A DNA stretch of 49,552 bases from Chloroflexota bacterium (GTDB lineage: Bacteria; Chloroflexota; Anaerolineae; Promineifilales; Promineifilaceae), in the NCBI GenBank assembly GCA_024275635.1, contig JAJRYT010000096.1:1-49552 (forward strand). Direction: 5' to 3'. The translations under genes and the position numbers were made by a program. Under the pieces are notes generated by a model, which was given only the letters and a program-made list of their open reading frames with translations, was not told the DNA's origin and did not search any database. This document shows, piece after piece, positions 11,210-20,455 of the stretch. Every line of letters starts with the position of its first letter. Within the stretch, counting starts at the first letter, position 1.

Positions 11210-13269
11210 AATGCCAGGAGTTCTTCGACAGCGCGGCGGATTTGGGTGACGGTGGGAACGACAGCGTCCATCAGGCCGGTATTGAAAGGAATGGGCACGG
11301 AGGGCGTGGTCATCCGCTCTACTGGCGCATCCAGGTCAAGAAAGGCTTCGCCGACGATTGTGGCCGCGATTTCGGCCCCGAAGCCGCCCAAACCGATGTC
11401 CTCATGGACGATGAGACAGCGGGCTGTTTTGCGAACGGAATTGAGAACGGCCGTTTTATCCCAGGGCACAATCGTCCGCAAATCAATCAACTCAATGGCC
11501 GCGCCTGTTTCCTGAACGGCCATTTCGCACCGTTCCACCATCGCCCCCCAGGTGACAATCGTCAAATCCTCCCCAGTTTGCAAAATATCGGCTCGACCAA
11601 AGGGTAACACATAATCGTCGCCGGGATACGGCCGTCGCGCCCAGGCCGCATCCAGCATCGCCCGATGTTCAAAAAAGATAACCGGGTCATTCCCCCGCAG
11701 CGCCGCCCGCAGCAGCCCCGCCGCATCGGCCGCATTGGAAGGGAAAGCCAGATACCAGCCCGGCTGGTGGGCAAACACAATCTCGCTGGTGACACTGTGC
11801 CAGGGATCGCCAATTTTGCGGTAGCCGCCGGGAATGCGCACTACAATGGGCGCGGCAAACCGGTTGGCCGTGCGCCAGCGAATCGTGCCGCAGTTATTGA
11901 TTTGTTCGGTGGCCGGATCGGCATATTTGCGGAACTGGATTTCGGGGACGGGAACCAGCCCGGCGTAAGCCATGCCCGTCGCCCGGCCAATGATGCCCTC
12001 CTCGTTCAAACTGGTATCAAATACGCGCCCCGCGCCGAATTTCTTTTGCAGCCCCAGCGTGGCGGCGTGGACGCCGCCTTTGTAACCCACGTCTTCGCCA
12101 AAAACCAGACAGCGTGGATTGAGCGCCAGTTCCACGTCCAGCGTGCGCCGGATGGCTTCGATCATGTTGATGCGGCGCGGGTCGGATGGGTTGGGAACGG
12201 CCGTTCCGCCCGCCACTTCTATCCCCTCGCCCATCAATCCGCCCACCTGCTGCGGCGCGTCCGGCTCCGACCAGACGAAACGGGTCACTTCCCCCGGTTC
12301 CGGCTGGGGCTGGGCCAGCGCCGCATCGCGGGCTGCCTCTACCTCGACTCTAGTCGCTTCCACCAGATCATCCCACGCCTTTTCTGACATCGCCTCATGG
12401 TTAGTTAGATAGGCCCGTAGGGCCGGAATCGGGTCCCTGGCGCTCTCCGCTTGCCGCTCTTCTTCCGATTTATATGCCTGGTTATCCACGCTGGAATGGC
12501 CGGACAGTCGGGGAACGGTCAACCGCAGCAAACCCGGCCCCCCTCCGGCGCGCACGTGGGTGACGGCGTTGTGAATGAGAACGGCCGTTTCCGCCGGAAC
12601 CGTCCCGCTGCCATCCCAAACTGCCAGGTTGGTAAACGAGGCCAGATTGGCGGCGATGTTAGCCCCCGGCGTCTGCGCTGGGCCTTCCACCGAGATGGCG
12701 TAGCCGTTATCCTCCACTACAAACAACAAGGGCAGTTGCAGCGTCGTGGCGATGGTCAGCGCCGACCAAAAACCATTGGCCGCCACCGTACCATCCCCCA
12801 AAAAGACGACGGCGATGCTGCCGTCCGCTTCCGCTTCGCCCAACTGCGCCACGCGGTAACGAATAGCCTGCGCCCAGCCGGCCGCCGGGGTCAACTGCGA
12901 GCCGACATCCCCGGCCATCGGCAAAACCAACGCCCGCCCCCGGCGCGGCATGTTGAACACCACGCCTACGTCACGGCCGTCGCTCACGCCCCCGGCCCGC
13001 GCCATGTCGGAAACGAACGCTTCGACCAACGTAAAACCGCTGCCGAGCATAAACGGCCGTGACCGGTAATAGACGCTGGCCGCATCCAGCGGCCGATCCA
13101 GCAGTTGGCTGATCAGCAACTGCCCCAACTCATGCCCCCGCGCCGAAAATTGGTAGGTGACGTAGCCCTGCGGCACCAGTTCTGTTTCTTCCATCTCGTC
13201 CATCAAGCGCGAGGCGAGCGCCAGCCGCGCTATTTCATGCCAATCGAAAGCCGGGTGTACGTCTGTCAA
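11206..13269 (-). CDS. Fused alpha-beta E1 of a 2-oxoacid dehydrogenase
   Basis: This is a thiamine-diphosphate-dependent E1 component in which alpha and beta subunits form one chain. The alpha half contains a TPP-binding GDGTVAANGFWSAL...VEDNGYAIS pattern about 150-200 residues in. The beta half starts near INMIEAIRRTLDVEL, continues with FGEDVGYKGG and ends with VERMTTPSVPIPF. The likely substrate is pyruvate or a branched-chain 2-oxoacid; sequence alone does not decide. No E2 or E3 gene is nearby. The frame is open to a GTG at 13320, but that start lies inside a hairpin repeat. TTG 13269, preceded by GGAG, gives a start beginning TDVHPAFDWHEI and is preferred (687 residues). Confidence 0.9.
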   Translation of the reverse strand: MTDVHPAFDWHEIARLALASRLMDEMEETELVPQGYVTYQFSARGHELGQLLISQLLDRPLDAASVYYRSRPFMLGSGFTLVEAFVSDMARAGGVSDGRDVGVVFNMPRRGRALVLPMAGDVGSQLTPAAGWAQAIRYRVAQLGEAEADGSIAVVFLGDGTVAANGFWSALTIATTLQLPLLFVVEDNGYAISVEGPAQTPGANIAANLASFTNLAVWDGSGTVPAETAVLIHNAVTHVRAGGGPGLLRLTVPRLSGHSSVDNQAYKSEEERQAESARDPIPALRAYLTNHEAMSEKAWDDLVEATRVEVEAARDAALAQPQPEPGEVTRFVWSEPDAPQQVGGLMGEGIEVAGGTAVPNPSDPRRINMIEAIRRTLDVELALNPRCLVFGEDVGYKGGVHAATLGLQKKFGAGRVFDTSLNEEGIIGRATGMAYAGLVPVPEIQFRKYADPATEQINNCGTIRWRTANRFAAPIVVRIPGGYRKIGDPWHSVTSEIVFAHQPGWYLAFPSNAADAAGLLRAALRGNDPVIFFEHRAMLDAAWARRPYPGDDYVLPFGRADILQTGEDLTIVTWGAMVERCEMAVQETGAAIELIDLRTIVPWDKTAVLNSVRKTARCLIVHEDIGLGGFGAEIAATIVGEAFLDLDAPVERMTTPSVPIPFNTGLMDAVVPTVTQIRRAVEELLAF

Positions 13270-13303
13270 TTTTAGTTCTCCAAGAGGGGTAACGACTGAG
13301 TCG

Positions 13304-13357
13304 CCCTCCCGGAGGTTCACGAGCGGTTAACTATCGATAAGTTAACCTCCGGGAGGG
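13304..13357. repeat. CCTCCCGGAGGTT hairpin repeat, copy R1
   Basis: The outer arms CCCTCCCGGAGGTT (13304-13317) and AACCTCCGGGAGGG (13344-13357) are perfect complements. An inner pair, GGTTAACT and AGTTAACC, forms a nested stem around ATCGATA-type sequence. The left arm is immediately followed by CACGAGCGG, shared with copy R3. The element overlaps the extended 5' end of the E1 reading frame. Confidence 0.75.
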
Positions 13358-13393
13358 TTAGCAGTTACCAGAAGGGTTGAGTAATTTGGGTAA

Positions 13394-13582
13394 TCAGGAT
13401 TTATGGCAGGAATTATGACGCTGCGCCAATAACTGGTATCGTTCTTCCCGCATTTCTTCAAGCATTTCTATGCCTGATTTTTCGGATGTCCATCCGGCAG
13501 AAATTTCTTGAGCCAGCGCATCCAGAACCGCTAATTTAGCGACTTTGTTTTTCAAATCACGCTCGTCAATTTTTTCGACCAT
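13394..13582 (-). CDS. Small hypothetical protein, possibly antitoxin-like
   Basis: This encodes 62 residues, highly charged and predicted helical (DERDLKNKVAKLAVLDALAQ, then SGIEMLEEMREERYQLL). The size and Glu/Arg-rich C-terminus recall orphan type II antitoxins, but no toxin gene is adjacent. This is only a resemblance. ATG 13582 has a weak upstream purine stretch. It lies between the E1 gene and the membrane ATPase gene on the same strand. It may be a real small gene, but could be spurious. Confidence 0.45.
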   Translation of the reverse strand: MVEKIDERDLKNKVAKLAVLDALAQEISAGWTSEKSGIEMLEEMREERYQLLAQRHNSCHKS

Positions 13583-13658
13583 CTCATATCCATTCAGTTC
13601 AACATCCGTTTATGGCCTCAGTGTAGCCACAGCCTGTAGGAACGTCAAGTAACACAGC

Positions 13659-16421
13659 TTACGGCCGTTCCGCAAACCAGCGCCGCACTAATTCCACCTG
13701 GAAGCGGTAGCCATCGTCAACCGGCTCAATCAATTCTCGCTGCTGTAAGGCGACCAACGCTTGCTCCAAGGCCATCAAGCTGGGCACAAAATCCACCAGC
13801 GCCTGGCGCGGCGTCGTCGCCCCCTCGCCCGATTTAGCCATGAGGCGCAGCGCCTCCCGGCCTACATCGTCTACCTGGTTTTGTTCAATGTCGGCAAAGA
13901 AAAAGCTGCCATGATTGAGCGCGGCGGGCACGGCCGTTTCCACATCCTCCAATCGCGCCAACCGCCGCCGCCGGGGGGGCTGCTCATTCTTCAGCGCCAC
14001 TGCCTCCGCGCAAAGCAGTTGAATCAAAAACGGGTGACCGCGCGTCAAGGCCAACACCCGTTGGCTGGCGTCCGGCTGGTAACGCAAGGCAAAATGATTC
14101 ACCGGCGACTCGATCAACTGCCGCGCTTCCGCTTCATTTAAGCAGCCGATGTGAATCACCTGGACATTAATGAGATAACTCGCCCACCGCTTAAACTCAT
14201 CCAGCGTGTGCGAACCGGAGAGCAGCACCTTAAACCGGGGCCGGTGTTGGATGAGGTGACGCAGCATCCCCAGTACGGCCTCGCTGTCAAACCGATTCTT
14301 TGCCAACGCGCTGTCCAGCGCTTCAAACTCATCCAACATCAACAAAGCCATGCTGCCATCCAGCGCCGTCTCCAGATCATCCAGCCATTCATCAAACTGG
14401 GTGAACGGGTCAGCCTGCCATAAATCCCGATCAATTGAGGGCAGTTCCAGGCGGCGCTGCCGCCGCGCCGAACGGGCCATGGCGCGGGCCACATTATAAA
14501 GAAATCCGGCGTCATCCTGCGCCCGTGAGGCCGGGCCTTGCAAATCCACAAAAAGCGGAACGACGCTGCTGGGAAGCAGGCGCCCCAGGTTGTGTAGCAG
14601 CGACGTTTTACCCACGCGCCGCTGGCCGTACAGTAGCAGCGGCGGCTGGCGGCGATCCAGTAATAATTGTTCGATACGGGCGCTGATATCAGAACGGCCG
14701 ATAAATATCTCCTGCTGCTGGGTGAGTGGCACGCCGATGATGTACGGGCTGTCAATCTCCTGGCGCAGTTCCGCTTCCTCGGCCAATTTTAGCGCCTGGG
14801 CGGCCACCAGCCGCCGCCATTCAGCCGCGATGGGTCGAAAGCGGCCGGCGTAGGGTTCGTCGCTGCGCGTCAACTCGCGCACCAGTCCATCCAGCCGGTC
14901 TTCGACGGCGCTTAAGGCCAATCGTTGATTGTAGGCGCTTTCCTGCCGCTGCGCTGCGGCCACATCTTGACTGATGCGGCTGAAGCTGCGCAGCAAGGCG
15001 CTGGCCGGACCAGTCAACTCACCCGCCGCCAACAGCCGATCCGCTTCGCTGATGGCTAACACGTCGGCACAGCCGGCCAACTGGCGGGCGTCCAATTCGA
15101 TTTGGGCCGCCTGGGCCGCCCAGCGCTGCTGGCTGCCGCTGACGTAATCCAGGGCGGCCTGGCCGGCGGCGGGATTGCGCTGCAAAACGAGCAGCAGGTG
15201 GCTGTCCAGGTTGATGAGGCGCAGGCGTTGAAATTCATCCCAAAAGACAGAATGTAGGCGCAGGAGGGGGGAACGGCCGTCCTTCAGCCGCCATTCATCC
15301 AATCGTAACAGCAAATTATTCCAGGCCACTAGAATGGGATAAGCAACCACCGGCCGCCACCAGGCCAGCGTCAACCCCAGGAGAACCCCAGCCAGACTAA
15401 AAGTAAGGATGGGCCGGTAAGAATCGGCTGCCGCGACGAAGAAAAAAAGGCCGCCGCCCGCGCCCAGCGCTCCGGCCAGTCCGCCCGCCCAGGCTCCGGC
15501 AATTCGTTCGGCCAGGATGTAAGGCAGGGCAAATAAGGAAAGCAGCAGGGCGCTGAACCCAATCAATCCCAAGAAACTGCCGCCGATGCCGGCATGGGCC
15601 AAACTACCAATCAGCCCGATAAGCAATCCACCGGCCGCGCCCACCGGCCAAGCGCGCATACGCCAACCCAGGGCCAGCGCAAAAGGCAGGCCAACGGCCA
15701 ATCCGGTTCCCCACTGCCCGGTAACCAGACCGGTCAAACGCCCGGCCACCGCGCCGATGGCGATGCCAATTATCACGCCGCTAACTTGACGCAGGAGGGA
15801 GGTGGTCGATTCAGAACGGCCGCCATGACCGGCCACACCGGCGGCCACGCCGTAGGCCATACCCCCGGCTAGTCCAGCAGCCAGCCCAATCACGGTGGCG
15901 GCTACCAGATCGAAGGAGACGTCGGCGGCGAAGGGGGGAAAACGACGGCTGCTGCTGAATAAAAGACCGCCGGCCACGCCCACAACCAGGCTGACGGCAA
16001 TGCCTACGGCCGTTCCTATCGCCAGGCTGCCAATGAGACTGGTCATAAAAGCGGCCACCAACCCAACAGAGAGGCCTATCATCACGCCCAGGATGACGCC
16101 GTCTACCGGGGTTCCCAGGAGGCGCAGTCCCAAAGCGATGAGGAGGCTGACCAGGAGCGGCCAGGTTAAAAAGGAAAGGAGGAGCAGCCGCCAGAAATCC
16201 CAGCGCCGCCATTGGCTCAAGGGGACTTCGGCCAGGCAGAAATTGGGCTGAAGGAGCGGGTCTATCTGGTGAACGGCGTTGCGCCAGGCCGATGGGTGAA
16301 AAAATAGCCAAAATAAAAGCTGCAAACTACCCGGCCACAAATTCGGCCGTAACGACGGCGCATCGGTGTAATAATTCCGCCACCCACCTCCTACCTTCTG
16401 CCTTCTCCCTTTTCCCTTCAC
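13659..16421 (-). CDS. Multi-spanning membrane protein with C-terminal STAND-like ATPase
   Basis: This encodes 920 residues. Residues about 70-380 form many Gly/Ala-rich membrane helices. Residues about 380-575 are a helical cytosolic linker. The C-terminal ATPase begins with the signature PYIIGVPL...FIGRSDI. Walker A is GQRRVGKTSLL (Lys about 605) and Walker B is LMLDEFEALD (about 690). A sensor-like SGSHTLDEF and GHPFLIQLLC follow, then a probable winged-helix end. The ATPase resembles the archaeal-type/MNS STAND family. The GTG start shares GTGA with the stop of the upstream SARP gene and has GGAG at 16430-16433 (8-nt gap), so the two are translationally coupled. It may be a membrane-located switch or effector acting with that regulator. 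Confidence 0.85.
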   Translation of the reverse strand: MKGKGRRQKVGGGWRNYYTDAPSLRPNLWPGSLQLLFWLFFHPSAWRNAVHQIDPLLQPNFCLAEVPLSQWRRWDFWRLLLLSFLTWPLLVSLLIALGLRLLGTPVDGVILGVMIGLSVGLVAAFMTSLIGSLAIGTAVGIAVSLVVGVAGGLLFSSSRRFPPFAADVSFDLVAATVIGLAAGLAGGMAYGVAAGVAGHGGRSESTTSLLRQVSGVIIGIAIGAVAGRLTGLVTGQWGTGLAVGLPFALALGWRMRAWPVGAAGGLLIGLIGSLAHAGIGGSFLGLIGFSALLLSLFALPYILAERIAGAWAGGLAGALGAGGGLFFFVAAADSYRPILTFSLAGVLLGLTLAWWRPVVAYPILVAWNNLLLRLDEWRLKDGRSPLLRLHSVFWDEFQRLRLINLDSHLLLVLQRNPAAGQAALDYVSGSQQRWAAQAAQIELDARQLAGCADVLAISEADRLLAAGELTGPASALLRSFSRISQDVAAAQRQESAYNQRLALSAVEDRLDGLVRELTRSDEPYAGRFRPIAAEWRRLVAAQALKLAEEAELRQEIDSPYIIGVPLTQQQEIFIGRSDISARIEQLLLDRRQPPLLLYGQRRVGKTSLLHNLGRLLPSSVVPLFVDLQGPASRAQDDAGFLYNVARAMARSARRQRRLELPSIDRDLWQADPFTQFDEWLDDLETALDGSMALLMLDEFEALDSALAKNRFDSEAVLGMLRHLIQHRPRFKVLLSGSHTLDEFKRWASYLINVQVIHIGCLNEAEARQLIESPVNHFALRYQPDASQRVLALTRGHPFLIQLLCAEAVALKNEQPPRRRRLARLEDVETAVPAALNHGSFFFADIEQNQVDDVGREALRLMAKSGEGATTPRQALVDFVPSLMALEQALVALQQRELIEPVDDGYRFQVELVRRWFAERP

Positions 16422-18025
16422 TTAAACGGCTCCATCTGGCGCAGTCCCTCCTCACGCCAGGCGTCATTTGTTTCGCCCTCTTCCAGGGAGAGCAGCCGCT
16501 CCCGGCAGAGGATTTGCAGCGGCATGGGCCAACGGCCGCTTTGGGCCAAAATCCAATCCACATCAGCCTGGGGGAAGGGGATGGGCGCAGCAGCGATGAG
16601 TTCGCGGGCTTCGGGATCGGTGAAGGGGCCTAAGACGGCCGTGTAACCAAAAATGTTAAAAAACGGCGAGCCAAGACCGCCGTGCCGGGCCAGTTCGGTC
16701 GGCGACTCGTGGGCAGCCAGGATGAAGGCCAGGTTGCCGCCAACCTGGTTAGTCGCCAATGAACGCAGGCTTTCCCAAAAAGCGTCGTCCAGTTGGGGAT
16801 ACCGTTCCAGGGCCGCGCCAATTTCGTCAAAGAGGATGATGGCCGGCGTGTGAAGATTGTCGCTCACGATGTCCAGAAATGAGTCGAGATCGCACGGTTC
16901 GCCGCAAGGGAGACCCATTTGTTCCAACAAGTAATGAAGCAAATTGGCCGCTTGCCCCAGGCGCGGGTCTTGAAAATCTACAAAAATCCAGCGATACCGG
17001 GCCGCGTCGGGGAGCCAGTCATGCCGCTGGCCAGGCCGAAGCTGTGCCGGGGACGTGGCGGTGATGGTTCGCAGGTAGTGGAGCAGGGATGTTTTGCCGC
17101 TGCGCCGTTCGCCAATGATGGCCGCGTTTTGCAGGGGCAGCCGCCCCAGCAAGTTAAAAATGCGCTTGATTTCACGCTGGCGGCCAAAGAACTGCCGGGG
17201 ATGGCTGATGGGCGGCCCGGCAATGAAAGGCTGAGGGGACAGGAATGAGGAATGAGGAATGAGGAATGAGGAATGAGTCGCTCCCCACTCTCCGCTTCTA
17301 ATTGCCTCAACCAGGGACAGCGTCGTCGGGTCTGGTTCGACGCCGAGTTCGTCGGCTAAAATCTGGCGGCAGGTTTCGTATTGGGCCAGGGCGGCGCTGC
17401 GCTGGCCGCTGCGGGCCAGGAGTTTGATTAGCTCCCGGTGGCCTGCTTCACCGGCCGGGTCTAGCTGAAGCAGGCGGCGGGCAGCGGCGATGCCTTGCTC
17501 GCTCTGGTCGTGTTGGGCATGATGGGCGACTAATGCCTGATAGGCGCTGAGGACCATCTGGCGTAGTTCTTCGCGCTGCTGTATGACCCAGTTTTCAAAC
17601 AGGGGGGCTTGGCGCACATGGAATTCTTCGAGGAAGTCGCCGCGGTAGAGGGAAACGGCCGTCTCGTAGTCTCTAGTCTCGTAGTCTCTAGTCTTATAGC
17701 CTTGAAGAAGCCGCTTGAATTCGGCCACATCCAGCCAGTGGCGGCTGGCGTGATTGAAGGCTGCGTCTTGATGGGTGATGGTCAGGTAAGGGTCAATGGC
17801 GTGGCGAAGGCGCATGAGGACGCCGCGCAAATTGCGCCGGGCGTCGGCTTCGGGCATTTCGCCCCACAGCAGGCCGGCCAGTGATTGACGGGAGTAGGCA
17901 CGGCCGTTGATCGCCAAATAGCACAACAACGCCTGCGCCTTCCCCGATACCAGCCCAGCCAACGGTTCATCATCCAACCTCAGCCGTAATCGGCCCAACA
18001 ACGCTAATTTTAGTACTTTAGTCAT
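16418..18025 (-). CDS. SARP-type transcriptional regulator with ATPase domain
   Basis: This encodes 535 residues. Residues about 1-95 are an OmpR-like winged helix (LALLGRLRLRLDDEPL...LLWGEMPEADARRNLRGVLMRLR). Residues about 96-245 are a bacterial transcriptional activation domain ending DELGVEPDPTT, as in SARPs. An ATPase follows, with FFGRQREI, Walker A GERRSGKTSLL (Lys 311) and Walker B IILFDEIGAAL (about 398). AfsR-like regulators also fuse SARP to a STAND ATPase but usually carry TPR repeats; here the protein stops after the ATPase. Two low-complexity insertions (RDYETRDYET near 110, SSFLIPHSSFL near 255) come from short DNA repeats. It is divergent from the surface-protein cluster at 18291, with candidate SARP boxes between them. 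Confidence 0.9.
   Translation of the reverse strand: MTKVLKLALLGRLRLRLDDEPLAGLVSGKAQALLCYLAINGRAYSRQSLAGLLWGEMPEADARRNLRGVLMRLRHAIDPYLTITHQDAAFNHASRHWLDVAEFKRLLQGYKTRDYETRDYETAVSLYRGDFLEEFHVRQAPLFENWVIQQREELRQMVLSAYQALVAHHAQHDQSEQGIAAARRLLQLDPAGEAGHRELIKLLARSGQRSAALAQYETCRQILADELGVEPDPTTLSLVEAIRSGEWGATHSSFLIPHSSFLSPQPFIAGPPISHPRQFFGRQREIKRIFNLLGRLPLQNAAIIGERRSGKTSLLHYLRTITATSPAQLRPGQRHDWLPDAARYRWIFVDFQDPRLGQAANLLHYLLEQMGLPCGEPCDLDSFLDIVSDNLHTPAIILFDEIGAALERYPQLDDAFWESLRSLATNQVGGNLAFILAAHESPTELARHGGLGSPFFNIFGYTAVLGPFTDPEARELIAAAPIPFPQADVDWILAQSGRWPMPLQILCRERLLSLEEGETNDAWREEGLRQMEPFK
17242..17276. repeat. Five tandem 7-bp repeats inside the SARP gene
   Basis: GGAATGA is repeated five times. 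Read on the coding strand it gives the linker HSSFLIPHSSFL between the BTAD and ATPase domains. A 7-bp unit shifts frame each copy, so only certain copy numbers keep the gene open. Confidence 0.9.
17663..17694. repeat. Two tandem 15-bp repeats inside the SARP gene
   Basis: CTCGTAGTCTCTAGT occurs twice in a row, encoding RDYET-type repeats in the BTAD region. It begins directly after an AACGGCCGTC motif. The 15-bp unit preserves frame. Confidence 0.75.
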
Positions 18026-18054
18026 GCCCGCATGGCCTCAAATCATTCAAAATA

Positions 18055-18095
18055 AACGCTGGATCAACGCTTGATTGGCATTGACCTGATATAAT
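18055..18095 (+). promoter_or_regulatory. Candidate SARP boxes and -10 upstream of the pilus-like cluster
   Basis: AACGCTGGAT (18055-18064) and AACGCTTGAT (18066-18075) are direct repeats with an exact 11-bp period. A third, weaker 11-bp unit (GGCATTGACCT) follows, then a perfect TATAAT at 18090-18095. There is no good -35 at 17 bp, which fits an activator-dependent promoter. SARP activators bind heptamer direct repeats at 11-bp spacing just upstream of -10 elements. The site lies between the divergent SARP gene (18025) and the TadE-like gene (18291). Binding is inferred. Confidence 0.5.
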
Positions 18096-18290
18096 TCGGC
18101 TAGATGATGGTGTAAAATCGGCTGTCACCGTTTCCAGTATACATCAAGATGGTAGGCATAAAACCCCATCAAGGCAAGTGAAACGGCCGTAAAAATAAAT
18201 CTACCAAAACCCATCTACCTATTTCATCCAGATGACTTCAGATAAGTTCAATCCTAGAGATTAAACCCATCTCCCAAAATCGGAACGCTT

Positions 18291-20414
18291 ATGTCGCATA
18301 AAAACAACCATAAGACACAGGGCCAGGCTCTCCTCGAATTCGCCCTCATTCTGACCGTTTTACTGATGATGATCTTTCTCATCGTTGAAAGCGCGCGCAT
18401 ATTATGGGCCTGGAACCAGGTACAAAATGCCGCCCGCGAAGGAGCGCGTTACGCCATCACCGGCCAATTCAGCGACCCCTGCGACAGCGCCGAACTGCCC
18501 AAATTCGCCGCGCTATGTGACAGCACAGATACCAAAGATATACGCGTGGCCTCAATTATCAATATCGCCCACAAAGGGCTGAGCGGGCTGCCTTTGAACG
18601 AGGTTTCCGGTACCTTTGAAGATGATTATTATTACCAAATTGAAGTATGGGGCGTAAACAGCAGCGGTCAAATACAACCATTCTATGGCGGCGTCCCCAA
18701 TACCCCCGTCGTTGTACGCGCCTTTTACCGGGTTCCCATTATCACCCCTCTTTTGCAGCCCATCATCCCCTCTGTCCCGGTGTTTGGCCAGGTCACCATG
18801 AATAATGAGACATTCGGGCAGTTGGGTAACGCTAATCAAGGCCAGGGTGTGCCGCCGGAATTGCCGCTCGTCCCCACCCCCGGTATTACGCCATCCCCCA
18901 CCTACACGCCATCGCCAACATACACCCCCACCATCGGGGCGACGCCTACGGATACCGCCACGCCAACGCCCAGCCCCACGGCCACACCTGACTTCTGTGG
19001 CCTGGAATTTGAGGGGAATCCCATTGCCAACAATAACTTTGTCTATGTTACCGGTGAAATCGGTCATGTCGTCACCATTATTGATGTCACCACCGGCGAT
19101 ACGCTTGGTTCCGATACGCTCAAAGATCGTACCGGTCACGCCTGTCCCGGATTTGCCAGTTTTGAAGGGGCCAATCAACTTACACAATTGCTCCTTGAAG
19201 GGCATTTGCTTATCGCCCAAAGCGATAATTCCTTTGATGCCTTTGACACGGCCTGGGTACTGGCCGGGACGCCAACGCCAACACCCTCACCGACCAATAC
19301 CACAGCGCCCACGCCAACCGCCACCCACACAGCCACACCCTCCCCATCGCCCACACCGGGGCAACCGTACATCGAACTCCTGCCCGCCTGCGGCACAGGC
19401 CCTGATGTGCAGTTTACAGTAATCGGCTCAAATTGGCCCCAGAATACAACTGTCACCCTGTATTGGGACACTAACAATTTACAATCAACGCTCAATACAG
19501 GCAGTTCCAATTTCTTTACCCAAACCTGGAATAAATTCGGCATTGCCGATGGCAGTTATGATGTGGTTGCTGTGGGCGGCGGCAACACGGCAACGGCGAC
19601 TTTCAGTATTCCCTGCCCCATCCCGCCCACGGCTACCCCCATCACGGCCACGCCGACGAACACGCCGGCTCCGGCCGACCTGCTCATTGTTGGCCCGCCG
19701 GTCTTGGTCAGCACGCCGCCCATTGTCGCTTACCAGCCGGTTGATTTCAGCGTCACCATTAGCAATACAGGCGGCATTGCCGTGGAAAGCCAATTCTTTG
19801 TGGATGTTTTCCTGGATCCGACGACTGTTCTCACGACCAGTATTCCCATTAACCAGAGCGGCGGCTACCAGGGTGTTAGTTCGTTGGCCGGCGGCGAGTC
19901 GCGCGTCATCACGTTTACAGCCCCGTTGGGCTTTGCCAATACCGGAGTCGGCTCGCCGCCTGAACAGCATGTGATCTATGGCATGGTTGATTCACTGGAG
20001 CAAATTGTCGAATCCGATGAAACGAACAATATCTCGATGGCATTGTTGTATGACCAGGTAACGCCGGCGCCAACGCCTACTTTCACGCCAACCCCGATCC
20101 CTGGAGCGGACAGTATTATTGGTATTGTTTACCGGCCCAGCGAGAAAGGGCAGTCCCCCCTGCTGCGGGCTACTGTTTTACTTAAGGATGGCGCGACAGT
20201 GGTGGATTCGACCACCTCGGATCCGCTTACCGGTATTTATCAGTTTACTAATTTGCCGCCGTCAACTTATACGGTGATGGCCTGCGGCAGTTTGAATACC
20301 AGCGCCGGCACGATTAATTATTTCGGGCTGCGCACCGGCATTACGCTGCCTTATCCCTTTGCTGTCAGTGTTTATACGACTGAAACGACCAGCTGCCCGG
20401 CTGAATTCCAGTAA
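18291..20414 (+). CDS. TadE-like protein with CARDB and Thr/Pro linkers
   Basis: This is a 707-residue surface protein. The N-terminus TQGQALLEFALIL is a pseudopilin processing site (cleavage after Gly, Glu at +5) followed by a membrane helix, then NAAREGARYAITGQF, typical of TadE-like proteins. Three Thr/Pro-rich linkers (TPSPTYTPSPTYTP and similar) separate beta domains. One of these, starting ADLLIVGPPVLV with FSVTISNTGG, is CARDB-like. The C-terminal IIGIVYRPSEKGQ...GIYQFTNLPPSTYTV resembles a carboxypeptidase-regulatory-like (Cna-B-type) domain. It is the first gene of a surface cluster and is divergent from the SARP gene. Its normal partners (TadA, B, C, Z) are absent from the window. 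Confidence 0.85.
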   Translation: MSHKNNHKTQGQALLEFALILTVLLMMIFLIVESARILWAWNQVQNAAREGARYAITGQFSDPCDSAELPKFAALCDSTDTKDIRVASIINIAHKGLSGLPLNEVSGTFEDDYYYQIEVWGVNSSGQIQPFYGGVPNTPVVVRAFYRVPIITPLLQPIIPSVPVFGQVTMNNETFGQLGNANQGQGVPPELPLVPTPGITPSPTYTPSPTYTPTIGATPTDTATPTPSPTATPDFCGLEFEGNPIANNNFVYVTGEIGHVVTIIDVTTGDTLGSDTLKDRTGHACPGFASFEGANQLTQLLLEGHLLIAQSDNSFDAFDTAWVLAGTPTPTPSPTNTTAPTPTATHTATPSPSPTPGQPYIELLPACGTGPDVQFTVIGSNWPQNTTVTLYWDTNNLQSTLNTGSSNFFTQTWNKFGIADGSYDVVAVGGGNTATATFSIPCPIPPTATPITATPTNTPAPADLLIVGPPVLVSTPPIVAYQPVDFSVTISNTGGIAVESQFFVDVFLDPTTVLTTSIPINQSGGYQGVSSLAGGESRVITFTAPLGFANTGVGSPPEQHVIYGMVDSLEQIVESDETNNISMALLYDQVTPAPTPTFTPTPIPGADSIIGIVYRPSEKGQSPLLRATVLLKDGATVVDSTTSDPLTGIYQFTNLPPSTYTVMACGSLNTSAGTINYFGLRTGITLPYPFAVSVYTTETTSCPAEFQ

Positions 20415-20455
20415 TTGAATGAGTAATGTATTGGATTAATGATTGAAGGATGGCT

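Noticed and set aside
13394..13582. Toxin-antitoxin pair
   Set aside because: A small antitoxin-like frame is present, but no toxin-like gene adjoins it, so no TA system is claimed.
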